From: Pteria penguin
Lineage: Eukaryota; Mollusca; Bivalvia; Pterioida; Pteriidae
Reading direction: 5' to 3'
Assembly (NCBI GenBank): GCA_035048485.1
Contig: CM068583.1
Span: 67,134,306-67,198,305, forward strand
Length of the DNA stretch: 64,000 bases
The number at the start of each line of letters is the position of its first letter. Position 1 is the first letter of the stretch. The translations under genes and the position numbers were made by a program. The notes beneath the pieces were generated by a model, which worked only from the letters and a program-made list of their open reading frames with translations, did not search any database and was not told the DNA's origin. Positions 1 to 13,084 of this stretch are shown here, in pieces.

Positions 1-153
1 AAAAAGCCATAAATGCAGGAGCTTCCGGGGGCCTTCGCCCCCCTAGTCCCCCTACCAGGGCTCTGCCCTAGACCCGTTGGGGACCTAGGCGGTCCCCAAA
101 CCCCTCGCCATTTTTACGCCCCCCCCCCAACTCAAATTCTGGATCCGCCCCTG
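1..153. mobile_element. hAT-like transposon end (cut by window edge)
   Basis: A C/G-homopolymer-rich stretch ends at 139-153 with CTGGATCCGCCCCTG. That is the inverted form of a CAGGGGCGGATCCAG-type terminus seen on hAT-like non-autonomous elements, and related termini recur in this window near 19832-19986 and 29021-29181. Only one end is visible, so length and target-site duplication cannot be judged. Confidence 0.45.
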
Positions 154-2884
154 ACACTACATCTCTAATACTCATTCCTCCATCAGTCAGTCTTGTCACA
201 AAAACTTTAACCTTGGCAATAACTTTTGATCCAGTAGGAGTACAACTTCACATGTAGATTCCTTGTGATGAGACTTTCCACTTAAGATAATTACTTTTGA
301 CATCTTAGAATTCTTTTGAATTCACTTATTTATCTTGACAGTTATGTATCCTCAGGAACACCCTCATCTGATTACAACCCCCTCCTAATTACAAACATGG
401 ATTCACCAAAGTTGCACCAATGATTCATCTATGGGATACACACTAGAGTACCTGGTTCGATTGCTTCATGTGACAGTTTTCCACTTCATTGATTTGGTTA
501 ACCTGTTGAGGATACCTCAGTTTGCAACAAACTAGTAAAAATAAAAGACTTCTGATTTAGCCGTATGCCAAGTCACCTCAACTAAACAGTGTGTGAAAAT
601 TCCCAAACTTGTGCTAATGGTTCATCTTGGGACCCAGGCTTGAATGCAAGCTTCATATAACTATTCCCACTTCAATTTTGTTTCATTAAAAGAAAATTTA
701 TTAGAATAACTCAATAATGATTCAAGTGTCATTTTGAATTTGTGATGTTCATTGTAAGAATGAAACTAGTCCTGAATTAAGGGGGTAGTCTGGTGAACTA
801 GTAAGAAGAATTAAAATCTACAACTGGCTATTTCATGCATATTCTATAAGAACAGACAAAGGTAGATTAAATAATAACAAAAACGTATCATGTTATGGAG
901 CAAATTATTGTACTAGAATCAATGCAAATTAACACTGTTTCATGCCTATTTCGATATAGAGAAATGAGCAGTTTATATATATATTTTTTTCACAAATATG
1001 ACACAGAAAAGTTTGAGTTTTTTTTTTTATTTTGGTAGATAAACTTATGAATTTATACTGATTGATTGAAAAAATAACAAGGATTAGGGAAAGCTCTGAC
1101 AACTTACGAAGCCTTTCATAGTGGCTATAGTAATTAAACAAACCTACTAAAATGATGACAATTTCACAAGAAGTACACTTATTTGATAATTTCTGTTATC
1201 TGCATCACTGAGATATTGCACTATAATGTGCAATTGTCTGTCATAAGTCAAAACATCATAAAATTACAATAGGTAATGGAGCATTTTACAGAGAAATTTG
1301 AGAGATATTACACCCTCCCCCATTTTGCTATAACCTCATTTGTGTGTAATATATATTGAATGAAATATTTCCTTTTCATGATCAAGAAAGGAATTGATTT
1401 GTATACATATAAGCTTCAAATGACATTTTCAAATTAAAACTATATTTAGATTCGATATTATCAAAATATATAAATGCATTAATGCCCTCCCCCCTTTTAG
1501 GAGGTTGGAGGCTATTTGGAAAACAAATACATATATTTCCTTGAAAAATCTGCCTTTGTGGTACATATATAACTACTTCAATGAATATGTCAGTAACAAC
1601 ATCGTAGTATTATTTAAATGTTTAAAATGTCTTCTTTTTAATGATATGTAAATCATGCCTTTTCTGTGAACAAGTCCGGAAATATAATGGCTCAAAGACA
1701 CCATACTTTTCAACAGACAGCATATACAGCAGGTGCGACGACATTACGTCATTAAGACGTCACGTCTCAATGACATCATCCTCTACTGCATGATGTAAAT
1801 CTGCAGCCCTTTTCAAATACGTTAGCACTCTGAGGATTAAAAATAAAAACCCTCTCTTGTTCATTGAATTTAGTTTTGATTGTTTCAAGTTAATTAAATA
1901 TACTGGCCTTCGCTTTTAGTTGACTATCTTGTGCTTTTGTAGGTTTTAAAATATTTTACTTTTCCCATTTCGTATTTGCCGGCATAGAGTTTTGGTCAAT
2001 AGAATAACTCTAAAAACTGTTTTCTTCAATATCACATGATAGTTTACAAACACATGCATGATAGACAAATTATTGAATGTTACTTCTGTATTTTCTATCA
2101 CGACTAAAAATGTTACATCTTCGTGACAGTATGAGTTACCTCCCGTTAGGCAGATTACTTTTAGGCGTGAATCGCTCACCAGACTACATCCTTCATACTA
2201 TTGATAAAATGATTTCCTCTTTATCTTCATATGAGTGTTACTCAGGACCTTCAGTCCTTTGATTTACTTTACTGGGAGAGGAAGAGACAAAGTTCCGAAA
2301 GTCTGATCTCTACCGTAACAATGGGTCGGCGACCCAAAAATTTCCATGACGTCACCTTAAATTTGTTTGGTTCGTATATTAAGATGCGGGAAAAGCTGAG
2401 ATCAAATTTTGTATTTCAAGATGGCGGATTTATAAACACAACTCGATTCTTTTTTCAAATAAGTCTTTCGAAACGATAATAGTGAGGTGTAAATTGATGC
2501 ATTTAATCAGAGACATATATTCACATGTGTATATATTTCTCTGATCTAATGTCGCAGATCTAATTGAAGACAATGATTAAGAAAAAAATATACGATCGGG
2601 TAGATTTCATGAAAAAATGACGCGCACGTGACGGCTGCCGGACCCGTGTTGACCTGGGATTTTACAGGTGTCTGTAAACATCACTGAAGACCGTCGATCT
2701 TCTTTGGATTTCCTCTGTTTATCAATGACAATGATACATGAAAATTATCGGTGTGTGGACCAGGATCTGGGGAAAATGCCGGCAACTTAAAGCATATCTC
2801 CGTTTTTAGCTCTACTAGTCTCGACCAGTCGAGCTCATGCGATGGTCCTTCGTCCGTTGTCCGGTCGTCCGGACGTCCGTCCGT
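154..2884. other. No recognisable gene
   Basis: AT-rich sequence with many stops in all frames and no open frame with recognisable protein similarity. It contains CRE-like TGACGTCA-type palindromes near 1745-1775 and 2347-2356, and the motif CAAGATGGCGGA near 2419, which resembles a YY1-type promoter element. A CpG- and GTCCG-rich patch lies at 2835-2885. None of these is enough to call a promoter. Confidence 0.5.
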
Positions 2885-3640
2885 AAACAATTTATTTGTT
2901 CCCTCTTCTTCTCTGAAGGTATATGTCCCAGAGACTTAATTATGGTTTCATCTTGTTCGATTGGTGGTCTAGTTGTGCATGTGCAATTTTGGTCCAGTTC
3001 GGACCCCCTGAGGTCCCACAAAGGGGCGGGGTTCCAAAATCTTGTTCCATCTTCTTCTATAAAGGTATTTGCCTCAGAGACTTAATTATTGTCTCATCTT
3101 GTTAAGTAGATGGTCTAGTTATGCATGTGTCATTTTGGTCCGGTCCGGACCACTTGGGTTCCTAACAAAGGGGCGTGGTCCCAAAATTTTGTTCCCTCTT
3201 CTTCTCTGGAGGTATATGTTTCAGAGAGCCAATTAGGGTCTGATCTTGCTGGGTAGGCGGTCTAGTTGTGCATGTGCAATTTTGGTCCAGTTCGGACCCC
3301 TTGGGGTCCCACAAAAGGGGTGTGGTCCCAAGATGTTGTTCCCTCTTCTTCTCTAACAATATATGTCCCACAGACTAAATTATAGTCTAATCCTGTTTGG
3401 TAGGATGTCTAGTTTTGGTAGGATGTCTAATTTTGGTCCAGTCTGGACCACTTTGGACCCCCACAAAGGGGTGTGGTCCCAAGATTCTGTGCCTTCTTTT
3501 TCCCTGAGGGTATAAATCCCAGAGACCTCTTTGTGGTTTCTTCTTGTTTGGGTGGTCTAGTTGTGCATGTGCAATTTTTGGTCTAGTCTGGACCCCTGGG
3601 GCCCCTCAAAGGGCGTGAGTTACCCATACAGAAATGACCC
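2885..3640. repeat. 147-bp tandem repeat, about 5 copies
   Basis: Degenerate direct repeats. The landmark GTTCCCTCTTCTTCTCT recurs at about 2898, 3044, 3191, 3338 and 3489, a spacing of 146-151 bp. Each unit also carries a GTCCGGACC-like segment and an AAAGGGG-like segment. Short open frames across it on both strands repeat the same peptides and are shadows of the repeat. Confidence 0.85.
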
Positions 3641-4069
3641 CAATTGTTATTCTCACTACAGTGTACTGTAATTTGAAAGGGGGGTTATAGCTTTGTAGAC
3701 ATATGTGCAACACCTCAACATTTGTATTTCATGTATGTATTTTTATCTTTCAACTATCTTCAATTTCCTCTTTTAATTATTTCCTGTATGGTTGAATTAA
3801 GATCGCAGTGTTTGTATGCTAGTCAGAATTGATTTTGGGCGAGTTGTCTTCTAATGTTTAATATAACAGCGGCCATTTTAAATAAATTATTGAGAAAAGA
3901 TCATAGTCCTAGAAAAGAAATAAGCACTAGATAAGAATGGAACAGTGTGAATAAAACCACCAAAAAGATAATATGTAAATAAAATAAACACATTAGCCTA
4001 CAGTGCGTTTATTATACTATGTCAAGTAATCTCCAGAATTTCCTCTGACTCATGAACTTTATGATGGCC
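3641..4069. other. No recognisable feature
   Basis: AT-rich unique-looking sequence between a minisatellite and an AT microsatellite; no coding similarity seen. Confidence 0.5.
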
Positions 4070-4070
4070 C

Positions 4071-4156
<86 letters not shown>
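4070..4156. repeat. (TA)n microsatellite
   Basis: A nearly pure TA dinucleotide run of about 85 bp. The Tyr-Ile repeats read through it on both strands are meaningless. Confidence 0.97.
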
Positions 4157-4157
<1 letters not shown>

Positions 4158-4376
4158 CACCATGTGATAAAAATTTTTACGACACTTTTACAACCAGATA
4201 TTGGCAAAAAAGAAAACAGACAAAAGACATTATTAAACATATAACAGTGCCGTAAACTCCTCTTGAAATAGTATGAAGTCATTTCTCTAAAGCATTGACG
4301 GGCAATGAAAAAAAAAGGGATAATGATTTATATATAAATGTATATATGGCTAGCAAAAAAAATTAATTATAAGCTA

Positions 4377-4690
4377 GTCGGAAGAAAAACTAGTGTTTGC
4401 ATACTTTGTTTCTACACTTGAACCGACATTGGAAAATATCGAAAAGGGGGGGGGGGGTTACAAAAATACTTCATCCCATCCCCTGTTTTGAAAAAAGAGG
4501 GGATGGGGGCACATGCCCCTTTTGCTACCAGAAGAAAAACTAGCGTTTTACTGCTTTGTTTCCACACTTTAACTGATATTCTAACTACTTGATGATAAAA
4601 AATCTTAAAGATTAAAGGGGGCGGAACATAACCCCCCCCCCTTGATTTGAAAGAGGGGCACATTCCCCCGCTGCTGCCCCACCCTTTTAA
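4377..4690. repeat. 150-bp tandem duplication with G/C homopolymers
   Basis: Two diverged copies: the segment starting GAAGAAAAACTAG at about 4380 recurs at about 4530. Each is followed by poly-G or poly-C-rich sequence and a GGGGCACAT(G/T)CCCC-like segment. Confidence 0.7.
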
Positions 4691-6535
4691 AAGATAATAA
4701 GAGGAAACCAGTAGAGCTTCAGTCTCGACAGAGACTTCTGGTTCGTATTTGACTTTTCACAAAAAATGAAGACGGGAATGAGGGTGTTTACTTACTAATA
4801 ATAGTGATGTTAGTGGACAACATGTTTAGTAAACGTGATTCCATTCTTTCTACTGATGGTCACTACTCCGGCACTTTGAATTATTTTCACCTGGCCGATA
4901 CTACTTAGAGGTACGATGTGGACACTTGACCATGTATATTATTATATTTACGTTGATTACCTATATTGCATGTATCTGTCTATAAGCTGTACAGCTTATG
5001 ATTAATAAACAATACCATACACAGCGATTTTAATCGGTTATTCAAACTAGTTAATTTATATAACAACACTGGACATCATTTTGGAACAGTATATACCCCA
5101 ATCAGCATCTGTCATGAGATATACTTCATATACAATTAAAATGTTACCTGAATTTTACCTGAAATGTAATTACTGGCCTACTGGTGTGTGACTTTTATTA
5201 AATTATTATTTCATTTTTCAATATTTTCAGTCTCTTTTATTGTATGTTTTAAAATAAATTCATATATTTATTGCTAAATCTAGCTTTTTGTCATTTACCT
5301 GTATTTACCTGCAGTTTACCTTTACTGTGCATAAATTGTGGTAAAACGTTTACAATATTCATACACTTCAAACAATCCATAACATTTTGGTATATGATTT
5401 GTCTATATTATTATGCAAACAACCTTCATAAAACAGCATACAAAAACATGCTTCTATTTTTTGAAATACATAGAAATATATTCAGCTCACTGCACTAAAT
5501 CTGTGTATTTCATATAACATGACTAGGGTTAAGGTCACTACCTCGGGCTATTGAACAAAAATCGTTCTACAGTTAACATCCGTAACAAGTAACGGAGTAA
5601 CAAGTAACGAGTAACAATCCGTACAAGGATATCTATGTATAAGATGTTGCCGAGATTAGGACATTTGTACCGGAGGCTATCAATAGTAAGGAGTTTTCTT
5701 TTAATACTTCTCGTTCTACTACTCCTTTAAATTCGAGCACGTTTGATAGTTATTATCGAATCACTGAGTGACTGTTATCGAATCACTGACATGTAAGGAC
5801 TACCAAGCCGTGAATACGAATTCCTCTGTAGCAGGGATGTACATTAATGCCTTTGTTGTCTTCGTGGCTTCTCAGAATCTCTTGTTATTATATACACAAT
5901 TTTTTTCATATTATAGTATAGTACGGTGCTTCTGTTTGTCTGTACGTGTCTATCCACTGAGTTGTGAAAACACAGATCTCTATAGGATGGGGCTGTCAGA
6001 GTAGATACACATAGTACTGATAGTGAGAGGACCGCGTCCATTATTTATCAAGGTCAAAGTTGTAGGTCACAGGCCAAAATTGTTGATAAACCATATAATC
6101 AAGAAAGAGACCGTTTAGACTAAGACTGTACATTCCTTTTGACGAATTAAACAGACTATACCTAATAGTCTCTGTATGACGTTCTTCACTGAATAATTCT
6201 AAAACGCATCAAACATAGATTTTCGAAGGTTGTTTTAATGGACGAGTTGGGTATTACAAGAATGACACCAATTCCCAAACTGAATTGTACAATGTATATA
6301 AAATATAGTGACAATAAAACTATAAATCAACATTAAGCTGAATCTGAAAACCAAACAAGATTTATTTTATTGGATAACCGCCGAGTCTTACTTTGGACCT
6401 TTTGGTGAGAACACTAACATCTGTGCTATGTTGGATCTTATCGAGGACTGTAACATCCCCAGAAGCTAAAGTCATTTTGACACGGTTGGGGTTTGTGGTT
6501 TGACGGAATTCATACTAATAATATAGTGACTTCAG
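4691..6535. other. No recognisable gene
   Basis: AT-rich, no open frame with protein similarity. Small local repeats occur: GTAACAAGTAACG-type motifs at 5580-5625 and a doubled TATCGAATCACTGA at 5754-5790. Confidence 0.5.
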
Positions 6536-6602
6536 GTACACAGTGCCATCTAAAGGTACAAGGTTCAAGTACACAGTGCCATCTAAAGGTACAAGGTTCA
6601 AT
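6536..6602. repeat. 33-bp tandem duplication
   Basis: ACACAGTGCCATCTAAAGG starts at 6538 and again at 6571, giving two virtually identical 33-bp units. Confidence 0.9.
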
Positions 6603-6707
6603 TGTAGTTGCTCTTGGCTGTTTTAGAACTCATCTTTGAACGTTTTGATATGAACTAGACAATAAACAATCACTTCATTGAACTGAAGTGTGCAAGCTCA
6701 TTTTAAA

Positions 6708-7112
6708 AATATTATTGTAATCCGAAGTGGTTGATAATATTGTAATCCCAATTGGTTGATATTATTGTAATCCCAGGTGGTTGATATTATTGTAATCCCA
6801 GGTGGTTGATATTATTGTAATCACAAGTAGTTGATATTATTGTAATCCCAAGTGGTTGTTATTATTGTAATCCCAGTGGTTGATATTATTGTAATCCCAG
6901 GTGGTTGATATTATTGTAATCCCAAGTAGTTGATATTATTGTAATCCCAAGTGGTTGTAATTATTGTAATCCCAAGTGGTTGATATTATTGTAATCCCAA
7001 GTGGTTGATATTATTGTAATCCCAAGTAGTTGATATTATTGTAATCCCAAGTGGTTGATATTTTTGTAATCCCAAGTGGTTGATATTATTGTAATCCCAG
7101 GTGGTTGAATCC
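6708..7112. repeat. 25-bp minisatellite, about 16 copies
   Basis: Units of the form TTGATATTATTGTAATCCCA plus AGTGG repeat head to tail with a 25-bp period (for example TTGAT at 6781, 6806 and 6831). Variation is mostly single substitutions, with one 1-bp deletion copy near 6875. The period is not a multiple of three and there is no sustained open frame. Confidence 0.95.
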
Positions 7113-8082
7113 CGATTGTTTTGAGGACCAAGGGTGATGGAGAAATCTGTTATATGACAGCTCTTTCTCGGGATTTTGTCTCTCTCTTATATCAACACCA
7201 TGTTCTCAACACTTACATTTATTTATTTATTTTATGCATCAAAAACCCAATCCAACTTGTTTTAAATGTAAATAAAAAAAGATTTAATACTCCTTTTTGG
7301 GGATTTTTTATTAAATAGTGCGAATTTTGCTAAATTTGTTATTGAATTAATTTTACTCTCTTCTCATCTCAAATAGATTTTAATTATTGATAATTTTCTG
7401 TAATTCTACATTGATATAAGTATCTTTTTTCAGTTTCATTACTTTTTTACCGATCTAAACGATCTAAAGATCAACTTTTGGCATAACTTATAAAACTGGT
7501 TGGAACATGTTAAAGTGGTCTGAAAATAGAAGCAAAAATACTTCTTTCTATTTTTGAACACAGCTTTAAAAAATCAACATTAACTTCCAAATATTTCTAC
7601 ATCAAATCAATTTGTACAATTCAATTACTTTAAAAAAACAACATAAAATTTAACATTTTTGATACTCTGTAACATATGAAGGGTCATCCTTAATGCATTT
7701 TTCTTTTAGTTGTGTTGCAGAAGAAAAGCTTTTTTTGAAGATTGGGTTATTTCATCAGTGCTGCTCCTCTGGCCAAGGGATGAGAGGATGATAAAGATCA
7801 CTATCTGCATTCATCTTCAGGTGATATTTAATGACAACAGGTTTTCAAAAAGAAGTTTAAAAGTTCACCTGTTAACGGACACGTGTTAAGTGATATTAAA
7901 TGTATTCTGAATGATACATTGCAGTTTTGATATAAACTTAGTGACAAGTGACCATCCGTTCATATTTAAACTTTATTCTTCAAGTTTCTAAGCTGAATTA
8001 CAGTGAAGTTCTTTCTTCCACATCTGCTGATTTTAGTCGAAAGTGAACTTGTCCAAACTTACTACAAAAATTTTATGTACAA
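7113..8082. other. No recognisable feature
   Basis: AT-rich sequence without coding similarity between two minisatellites. Confidence 0.5.
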
Positions 8083-8180
8083 CATGTCTACATTGTGTAC
8101 AACATGTCTACACTGTATACAACATGTCTACATTGTGTACAACATGTCTACATTGTGTACAACATGTCTACATTGTACAG
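8083..8180. repeat. 20-bp minisatellite, 5 copies
   Basis: TGTACAACATGTCTACATTG is repeated five times head to tail with one or two substitutions (for example CACTGTA in the second copy). Confidence 0.95.
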
Positions 8181-8689
8181 ACAAGGTAAAACAGATCAGA
8201 ATACATATGCATGTATACCACGCCATATTTTGAATTTAAAAATGTATCCGTAAAAACTCGCATATTATTTGAGTATAAACTACAGCCAGAGAAAGTCCCT
8301 AACCATGGAAAGCCTTATTGTCCATAAAATCATGTAAAGTCATACTGTCCATGAAGCACACATACCCTATAGTTTTATATAGACATAATATTGCAGTCAT
8401 TCCACATCTTTATCTACTCTGTTTCTGTCTTGCTTTTGATTTGTCACATTGTATGACATTATTGGTAAATAAGCCAACATGTATGATGTTATCATTAAAA
8501 AACTGAATTAAATTAGACAAACTATGATCTCTGATTAGAAAACCATAAATTTATGACCTTTTTATATCTCATAAATTGTGCTATTAGTTATGGTTGTGAT
8601 CTATTCTTAATGCAGTTTTCTTAATCTTATTGTCAATGTGATGCAGATAGAAAAACGGGTCATCCAAAGTTGAAAGATTAGAACCCCAG
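8181..8689. other. No recognisable feature
   Basis: AT-rich; a 62-codon open frame is present but has no recognisable motif. Confidence 0.5.
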
Positions 8690-9740
8690 AATACATTTAT
8701 CCTCTGATGAAGCAAACCCATGCCTGCATGTATGATTCCATAGTCAGTTAGTTATACCGAAGATACTATGATATTTTATGTGATATGACCAGTAGAGACA
8801 CAGACTCGATAGGGCCTCTAATTCATCTTCTAACGAATACCCATGACCACATGTATTATCCCATAATCAGTTATACTGACGATATCATAACATTTTATAT
8901 GATATGACCAGTAGAGACACAGACTCGATAGGGCCTCTAATTCATCCCCTAAAGGATACCCATGCCCGCACGTATTATTCCATAGTCAAATTAGTTATAC
9001 TTTTGATACTATGATGTTTTAAATGAGATGACCAGTAGAGAAACAGACTCGATAGAGCCTCCAATTCATCCCCTAAAGGATACCCATGCCCGCATGTATT
9101 ATTCCATAGTCAAATTAGTTATACTAATGATACTATGACATTTTATATATGACCAGTAGAGAAACAGACTCGATAGAGCCTCCAATTCATCCCCTAAAGG
9201 ATACCCATGCCCGCATGTATTATTCCATAGTCAAATTAGTTATACTAATGATACTATGGCGTTTTATATGAGATGACCAGTAGAGACACAGACTCGATAG
9301 GGCCTCTAATTCATCTTCTAAAGGATACCCATGGCCGCATGTATTATCCCATTGTCAGTTATACTGATGATACTATAACATTTACAGGGGCAGGCTTGGT
9401 GTAGTGATTAAGCGCTTGGCTTGCGGCGCCGACGATCCGGGTTCGATTCCCGGCTTGCGCCACTATGTTTAAGAGGTTGGTAACCTCCTGCTTCCATGTC
9501 GCGATATAACTGAAATATTGTTGAAAGCGACGTAAAACACCAATCAACCAACCAACCAACTATAACATTTTATATGATATAACCAGTAGAGACACAGACT
9601 CGATCGGGCCTCTAATTCATCCCCTAAAGGATACCCATGCCCGCATGTATTATTCCATAGTCAAATTAGTTATACTAATGATACTATGACATTTTATATA
9701 ATATGACCAGTAGAGACACGGACACGACAGGACATCTGAC
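8690..9740. repeat. 121-bp tandem repeat, about 7 copies, split by a SINE
   Basis: The landmark GACCAGTAGAGACACAGACT or its close variants occurs at about 8787, 8906, 9029, 9151, 9274, 9581 and 9704. Spacing is 119-123 bp except across the SINE at 9384-9558. Subtracting the SINE and its 12-bp duplication restores a spacing of about 120 bp, so the array predates the SINE. Confidence 0.92.
9384..9558 (+). mobile_element. tRNA-derived SINE, complete, with 12-bp TSD
   Basis: The tRNA-like head has an internal A box (TGGTGTAGTGATTAAGC region) and a perfect B box GGTTCGATTCC at 9440-9450. The body contains CATGTCGCGATATAACTGAA, and the tail is CAATCAACCAACCAACCA. The target-site duplication ACTATAACATTT is present at 9372-9383 and 9559-9570. 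At least three relatives lie in this window (17020-17195, 28580-28646, 39701-39874). The short antisense open frame across it is not a gene. Confidence 0.95.
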
Positions 9741-10011
9741 TCTCTTCAAACGATAGTAATGTTTTAAATGTAACTTAAAGTAACTAATAACTGAATTGAT
9801 ATACAGAAAATTTTAAACAACACACCACATTTAGTCTATGGAGTCAAAACATGCCTTGTTACATAGAAAATTTCAAGGTAGGTCAATCGCAAGGCCTCTT
9901 CTATAAGCTTTTGTACATTCACTGATAACGCTTTCAATGTCCTCAAATTATTAGGTCATCAGCATACCGAGTAAACATTTCATGTGTACTTAAGCCATGC
10001 AGTAGTTAAAT
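9741..10011 (+). other. Immediate upstream region of the fucosyltransferase
   Basis: No TATA box or other promoter signal is convincing. A minimal upstream frame, ATG CAG TAG at 9997-10005, ends six bases before the chosen start codon and is in frame with it. This stop shows the coding exon does not extend upstream in this frame without splicing. A 5' non-coding exon farther upstream cannot be excluded. Confidence 0.5.
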
Positions 10012-10910
10012 ATGGAAAGACTATACAGGGATTTCATACTTGTAGCGCTACTTTTTTTAGTAGTCACTTTTGTTTTAAACGTTGCACCACTTTTAAGATG
10101 TAATTTGCAAGAAATAGGCGAAAAAAATAAACATATTCAATGTGTCAACAAGAATAATGTTCGAATATACGAGCATGAGGTAAATAAAAGAGGAAAGAGT
10201 GAACCTGCCAGTGTGTGGGATGTGGACGCAGATGACGACAGAATACTGAAACAAATGGAGTATAAACCAAAAGTGAAAGGAGATAAAAAATACATTATAG
10301 CAATATCCGGAAGTGGTGATTTTGATGAACCAATGGGAAACGAAAAATTCGTAAAAGAAGGATGTAATTTTCAAAATTGTGAACTTGGTCGTAATTTGGG
10401 AAAGGAAATTATTCCAGACGCAAGGATATTCAATATAATGATCAGTCCCGGTGATTTAGCCTATTTTTCTAGAACGCCGGATCAGATTTGGATTTTATAT
10501 ATTTTAGAAGGACCGTTAGCAACACCAGACTACAGTCTGTTGGGTGACGTTTTTAATTGGACTGCAACATACAGGCGCGATTCCACGATCGTGACCCCCT
10601 ATGAAAAATGGATTCCGTTCAAAAATAATTCAATGCCAATAAAGAAAAATTATGCAAAGGGAAAGAGAAAGAAATGTGCTATTTTTGTATCCAACTGTGA
10701 TACGTCAAATAAACGCCTCGATTATGTTAAAGAACTGCAAAAACATATTCCAGTTGATATATATGGTGGTTGCGGTGATAAAACATGTGATCGCTCTGAC
10801 GGCAAGAGGTGTTTTAATATGCTCAAAAGAGACTATAAATTCTATTTAGCATTCGAAAATTCAAACTGCAAAGATTATATAACTGAGAAATTCTTTCAAC
10901 AAGGTCTCAT
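10012..10910 (+). CDS. Alpha-1,3-fucosyltransferase (GT10), coding exon 1
   Basis: Encodes residues 1-299 plus two bases of codon 300 of a 408-residue protein completed by 31010-31337. GT10 enzymes transfer fucose from GDP-fucose to GlcNAc-type acceptors in the Golgi lumen. Type II layout: short cytoplasmic tail, then a hydrophobic signal anchor at about residues 8-28, stem, and catalytic domain. Family motifs visible are FNWTATYRRDSTIVTPY at 181-197, which matches the GT10 pattern of N-W-T, Y-R-x-D-S and T-P-Y. A VSNCDTSNKRLDYVKELQ-type segment leads to VDIYG, and FENS at 281-284 leads to KDYITEKFF at 287-295, the donor-binding signature. Sequons lie at N182 and N205. The start is the first ATG after an in-frame TAG at 10003. 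The donor site is CAT|GTAAGT at 10910/10911. The exact linkage specificity and orthologue within the expanded invertebrate FucT family cannot be told from sequence. Confidence 0.93.
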
Positions 10911-11792
10911 GTAAGTATTTTCATTGTTAAATCGGGTACTTGAATCGAAAGGTCACTATGGAGGACGATTGGTGACAAAGCTCTTAAAACAAAAGTAATA
11001 TTGCCACGTTATTGACGCATTGTTATATATACAGATCTACAGCTGGAAAACAGAATACCATGTCCATCAGGAAAATGGAGTCTCACTCTGGCATAGAATT
11101 TTTCTCATTCAGAGAGAGAGAGAATTTCTGTACAATACCTGTTGATTGGAATATAAGTCGAGTATTTCAATGACCACCCATGAATTTTGAAATTAAGATT
11201 TTATTACACACAGACATGCTTACCTTAAAAACTACACAATTAAAACAACTGTGCAAACCGTACACACAATAAACTACATCAACCGTACATATAGTGCAAA
11301 ACATAATACTGCAGAAACCGTGTAAGTACACACCGTACATATACTGCATAAACCGTATAAGTATACACCGTGCATACTGCATAAACCGTATAGATCTAAT
11401 TATACGCTGTACATATTGCATAAACGACTAATGAATGCGACTAAATGACCTGTTCAGTGAACACCAAATATGACTTTGTATATCAGTTTTGTACTTTCGT
11501 ATGTACAATTAGGAAACCAAAACTCTTGATTTTGACATGTTTCTTAAGAACTGCTGTGACAGATGATGCATGCAAACAGGAGACGCTTACTCTCCCCGGG
11601 CACCTGGTCTCACCTCGGAATTTTTCAGTATTTCGGGGTTCACAACAGTTTCTTTTTGAAACTTACACGATTTGGTATCTGTCCTTGGACTTTGAGAATG
11701 ATTAACGGTTTGGTACTTCTTCGATATTGATAAACCGTATAGGTACATACTGCGGACTTACAGTCTTATAGAGAAACTGTTTTACATTTCTT
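10911..11792. other. Intronic, degenerate CATAAACCGTA repeats
   Basis: Between about 11250 and 11425 the motif (G/C)(A/C)(A/T)AAACCGTA recurs roughly every 25-35 bp alternating with ACATA and ACACACCGT segments, a decayed simple repeat. Nothing else is recognisable. Confidence 0.5.
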
Positions 11793-12725
11793 ATAGATTT
11801 TATTTGGTCCCGTGGTTTATATTGCCTGGTCCAGAGAAGCTGGACTATATTGCCTGTAGCTTTTATATGGCCCTGTGGTTTACACTGCCTGGCCCAGAGA
11901 AGCTGGGCTATATTGCCTGTAGATCTTATTTGGCCCAATAGTTTACATTGTCTTACCCAGAGAAGGTGGACTATATTGCCCGAATATTTTATTTGGCCCT
12001 GTGGTTTAAATTGTCTGGCCCAGCGAAGTTTGACTTTATTGCCTGTAGATTTTATTCGGGCCGATGGTTTAGAGTGTCTGGTCACATTTTATTCGGGCCG
12101 ATGGTTTAGAGTGTCTGGTCACATTTTATTCGGGCCGATGGTTTAGAGTGTTTGGTCACATTTTATTTGAGCCAATGGTTTACAGTGTCTGGTCACATTT
12201 TATTTGAGCCAATGGTTTACAGTGTCTGGTCACATTTTATTTTGCCCATTTCGTTACATTGCCTAGCCCGGAGAAGCGGATCTGTATTTCTTGTAGATTT
12301 TATTTGGCCCAATGGTTTACATTGTCTGGTCCAGATTGCATTTGGCCCGGTGGTTTACATTGTCTGGTCTAGATTTTTTTTGGCCCAGTTGTTTACATTG
12401 TTCAGCCCTGATAAGCTGGTCTATATTGCCTGTAGATTTTATTTGGCCCAGTGGTTTACATTGTCTGGTTAAGAGAAGCTGGACTATATTGCCTGTAGAT
12501 TTTACTTGGCCCTGTGGTTTACACTGTCTGACCCGGAAAAACTGGACTTTGTTGCCTGTAGATTTTATTCGAGCCAATGGTTTACAGTGTCTGGTCCAAA
12601 TTTTATTTTGCCTAATACTTTACGTTATCTAGTCCGGAGAAGCTGGTCTATATTTCTTGTAGATTTTATTTGGCACATTGGTTTACATTGTCTGGTCCAG
12701 AGAAGCTGTTAAGTATTTCTGTTGT
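11793..12725. repeat. 63-bp minisatellite with a 41-bp sub-array
   Basis: Units of about 63 bp run CTGGACTATATTGCCTGTAG, then TTTTATTTGGCCC, then GTGGTTTACATTGTCTGG and CCAGAGAAG. At about 12070-12240 a shortened unit of about 41 bp (GTGTCTGGTCACATTTTATT) repeats five times; it lacks the AGAAGCTGGACTATATTGCC part. Open frames of 80-130 codons on both strands come from the period being a multiple of three. Confidence 0.9.
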
Positions 12726-13084
12726 AGATTGTCCATATCGTCCCCGTCCACTACATTGACTTTATATGTTTATATTGCGCTTTCTATATTTTTTTTTTCA
12801 AGTTTACATGGTCCAAATTGTCACCGTCCAGATTGTCTAGGGTTAGAATTTCTGATCTTGATTGTCAAACAGATTTTAGAAGAGACTGCGACTCTAATAC
12901 CTGCTGATCATGGATATTATTTGAATGTCCCTTGTATCTTTGAGAGCTAAGTGTACAGATGTCCTTATCCTCAAGTATTCTGATTCTACCTATATTGTTC
13001 AGTCAATTTTCAGTTTGCTAAGTAAGAGGTAACGTATCTGTATAACTATTATAAACCGTATTCCTCAACCCCTTGTATCACAAA

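Noticed and set aside
2300..2660. Promoter with CRE-like and YY1-like motifs as the start of the fucosyltransferase gene
   Set aside because: Single short motifs, 7 kb away, no splice donor or transcript evidence. Kept only as a note in the region description.
4070..4282. Tyr-Ile repeat frames over the TA runs (also 40245-40674)
   Set aside because: Translations of TA microsatellites.
9384..9460. Functional tRNA gene (perfect B box)
   Set aside because: The tRNA-like head is followed by a SINE body and tail and flanked by a 12-bp target duplication; the same sequence recurs at 17020-17195 and 39701-39874.
11702..12712. Open frames of 80-130 codons in the 63-bp array
   Set aside because: Both strands and several frames are open; no conserved domain.
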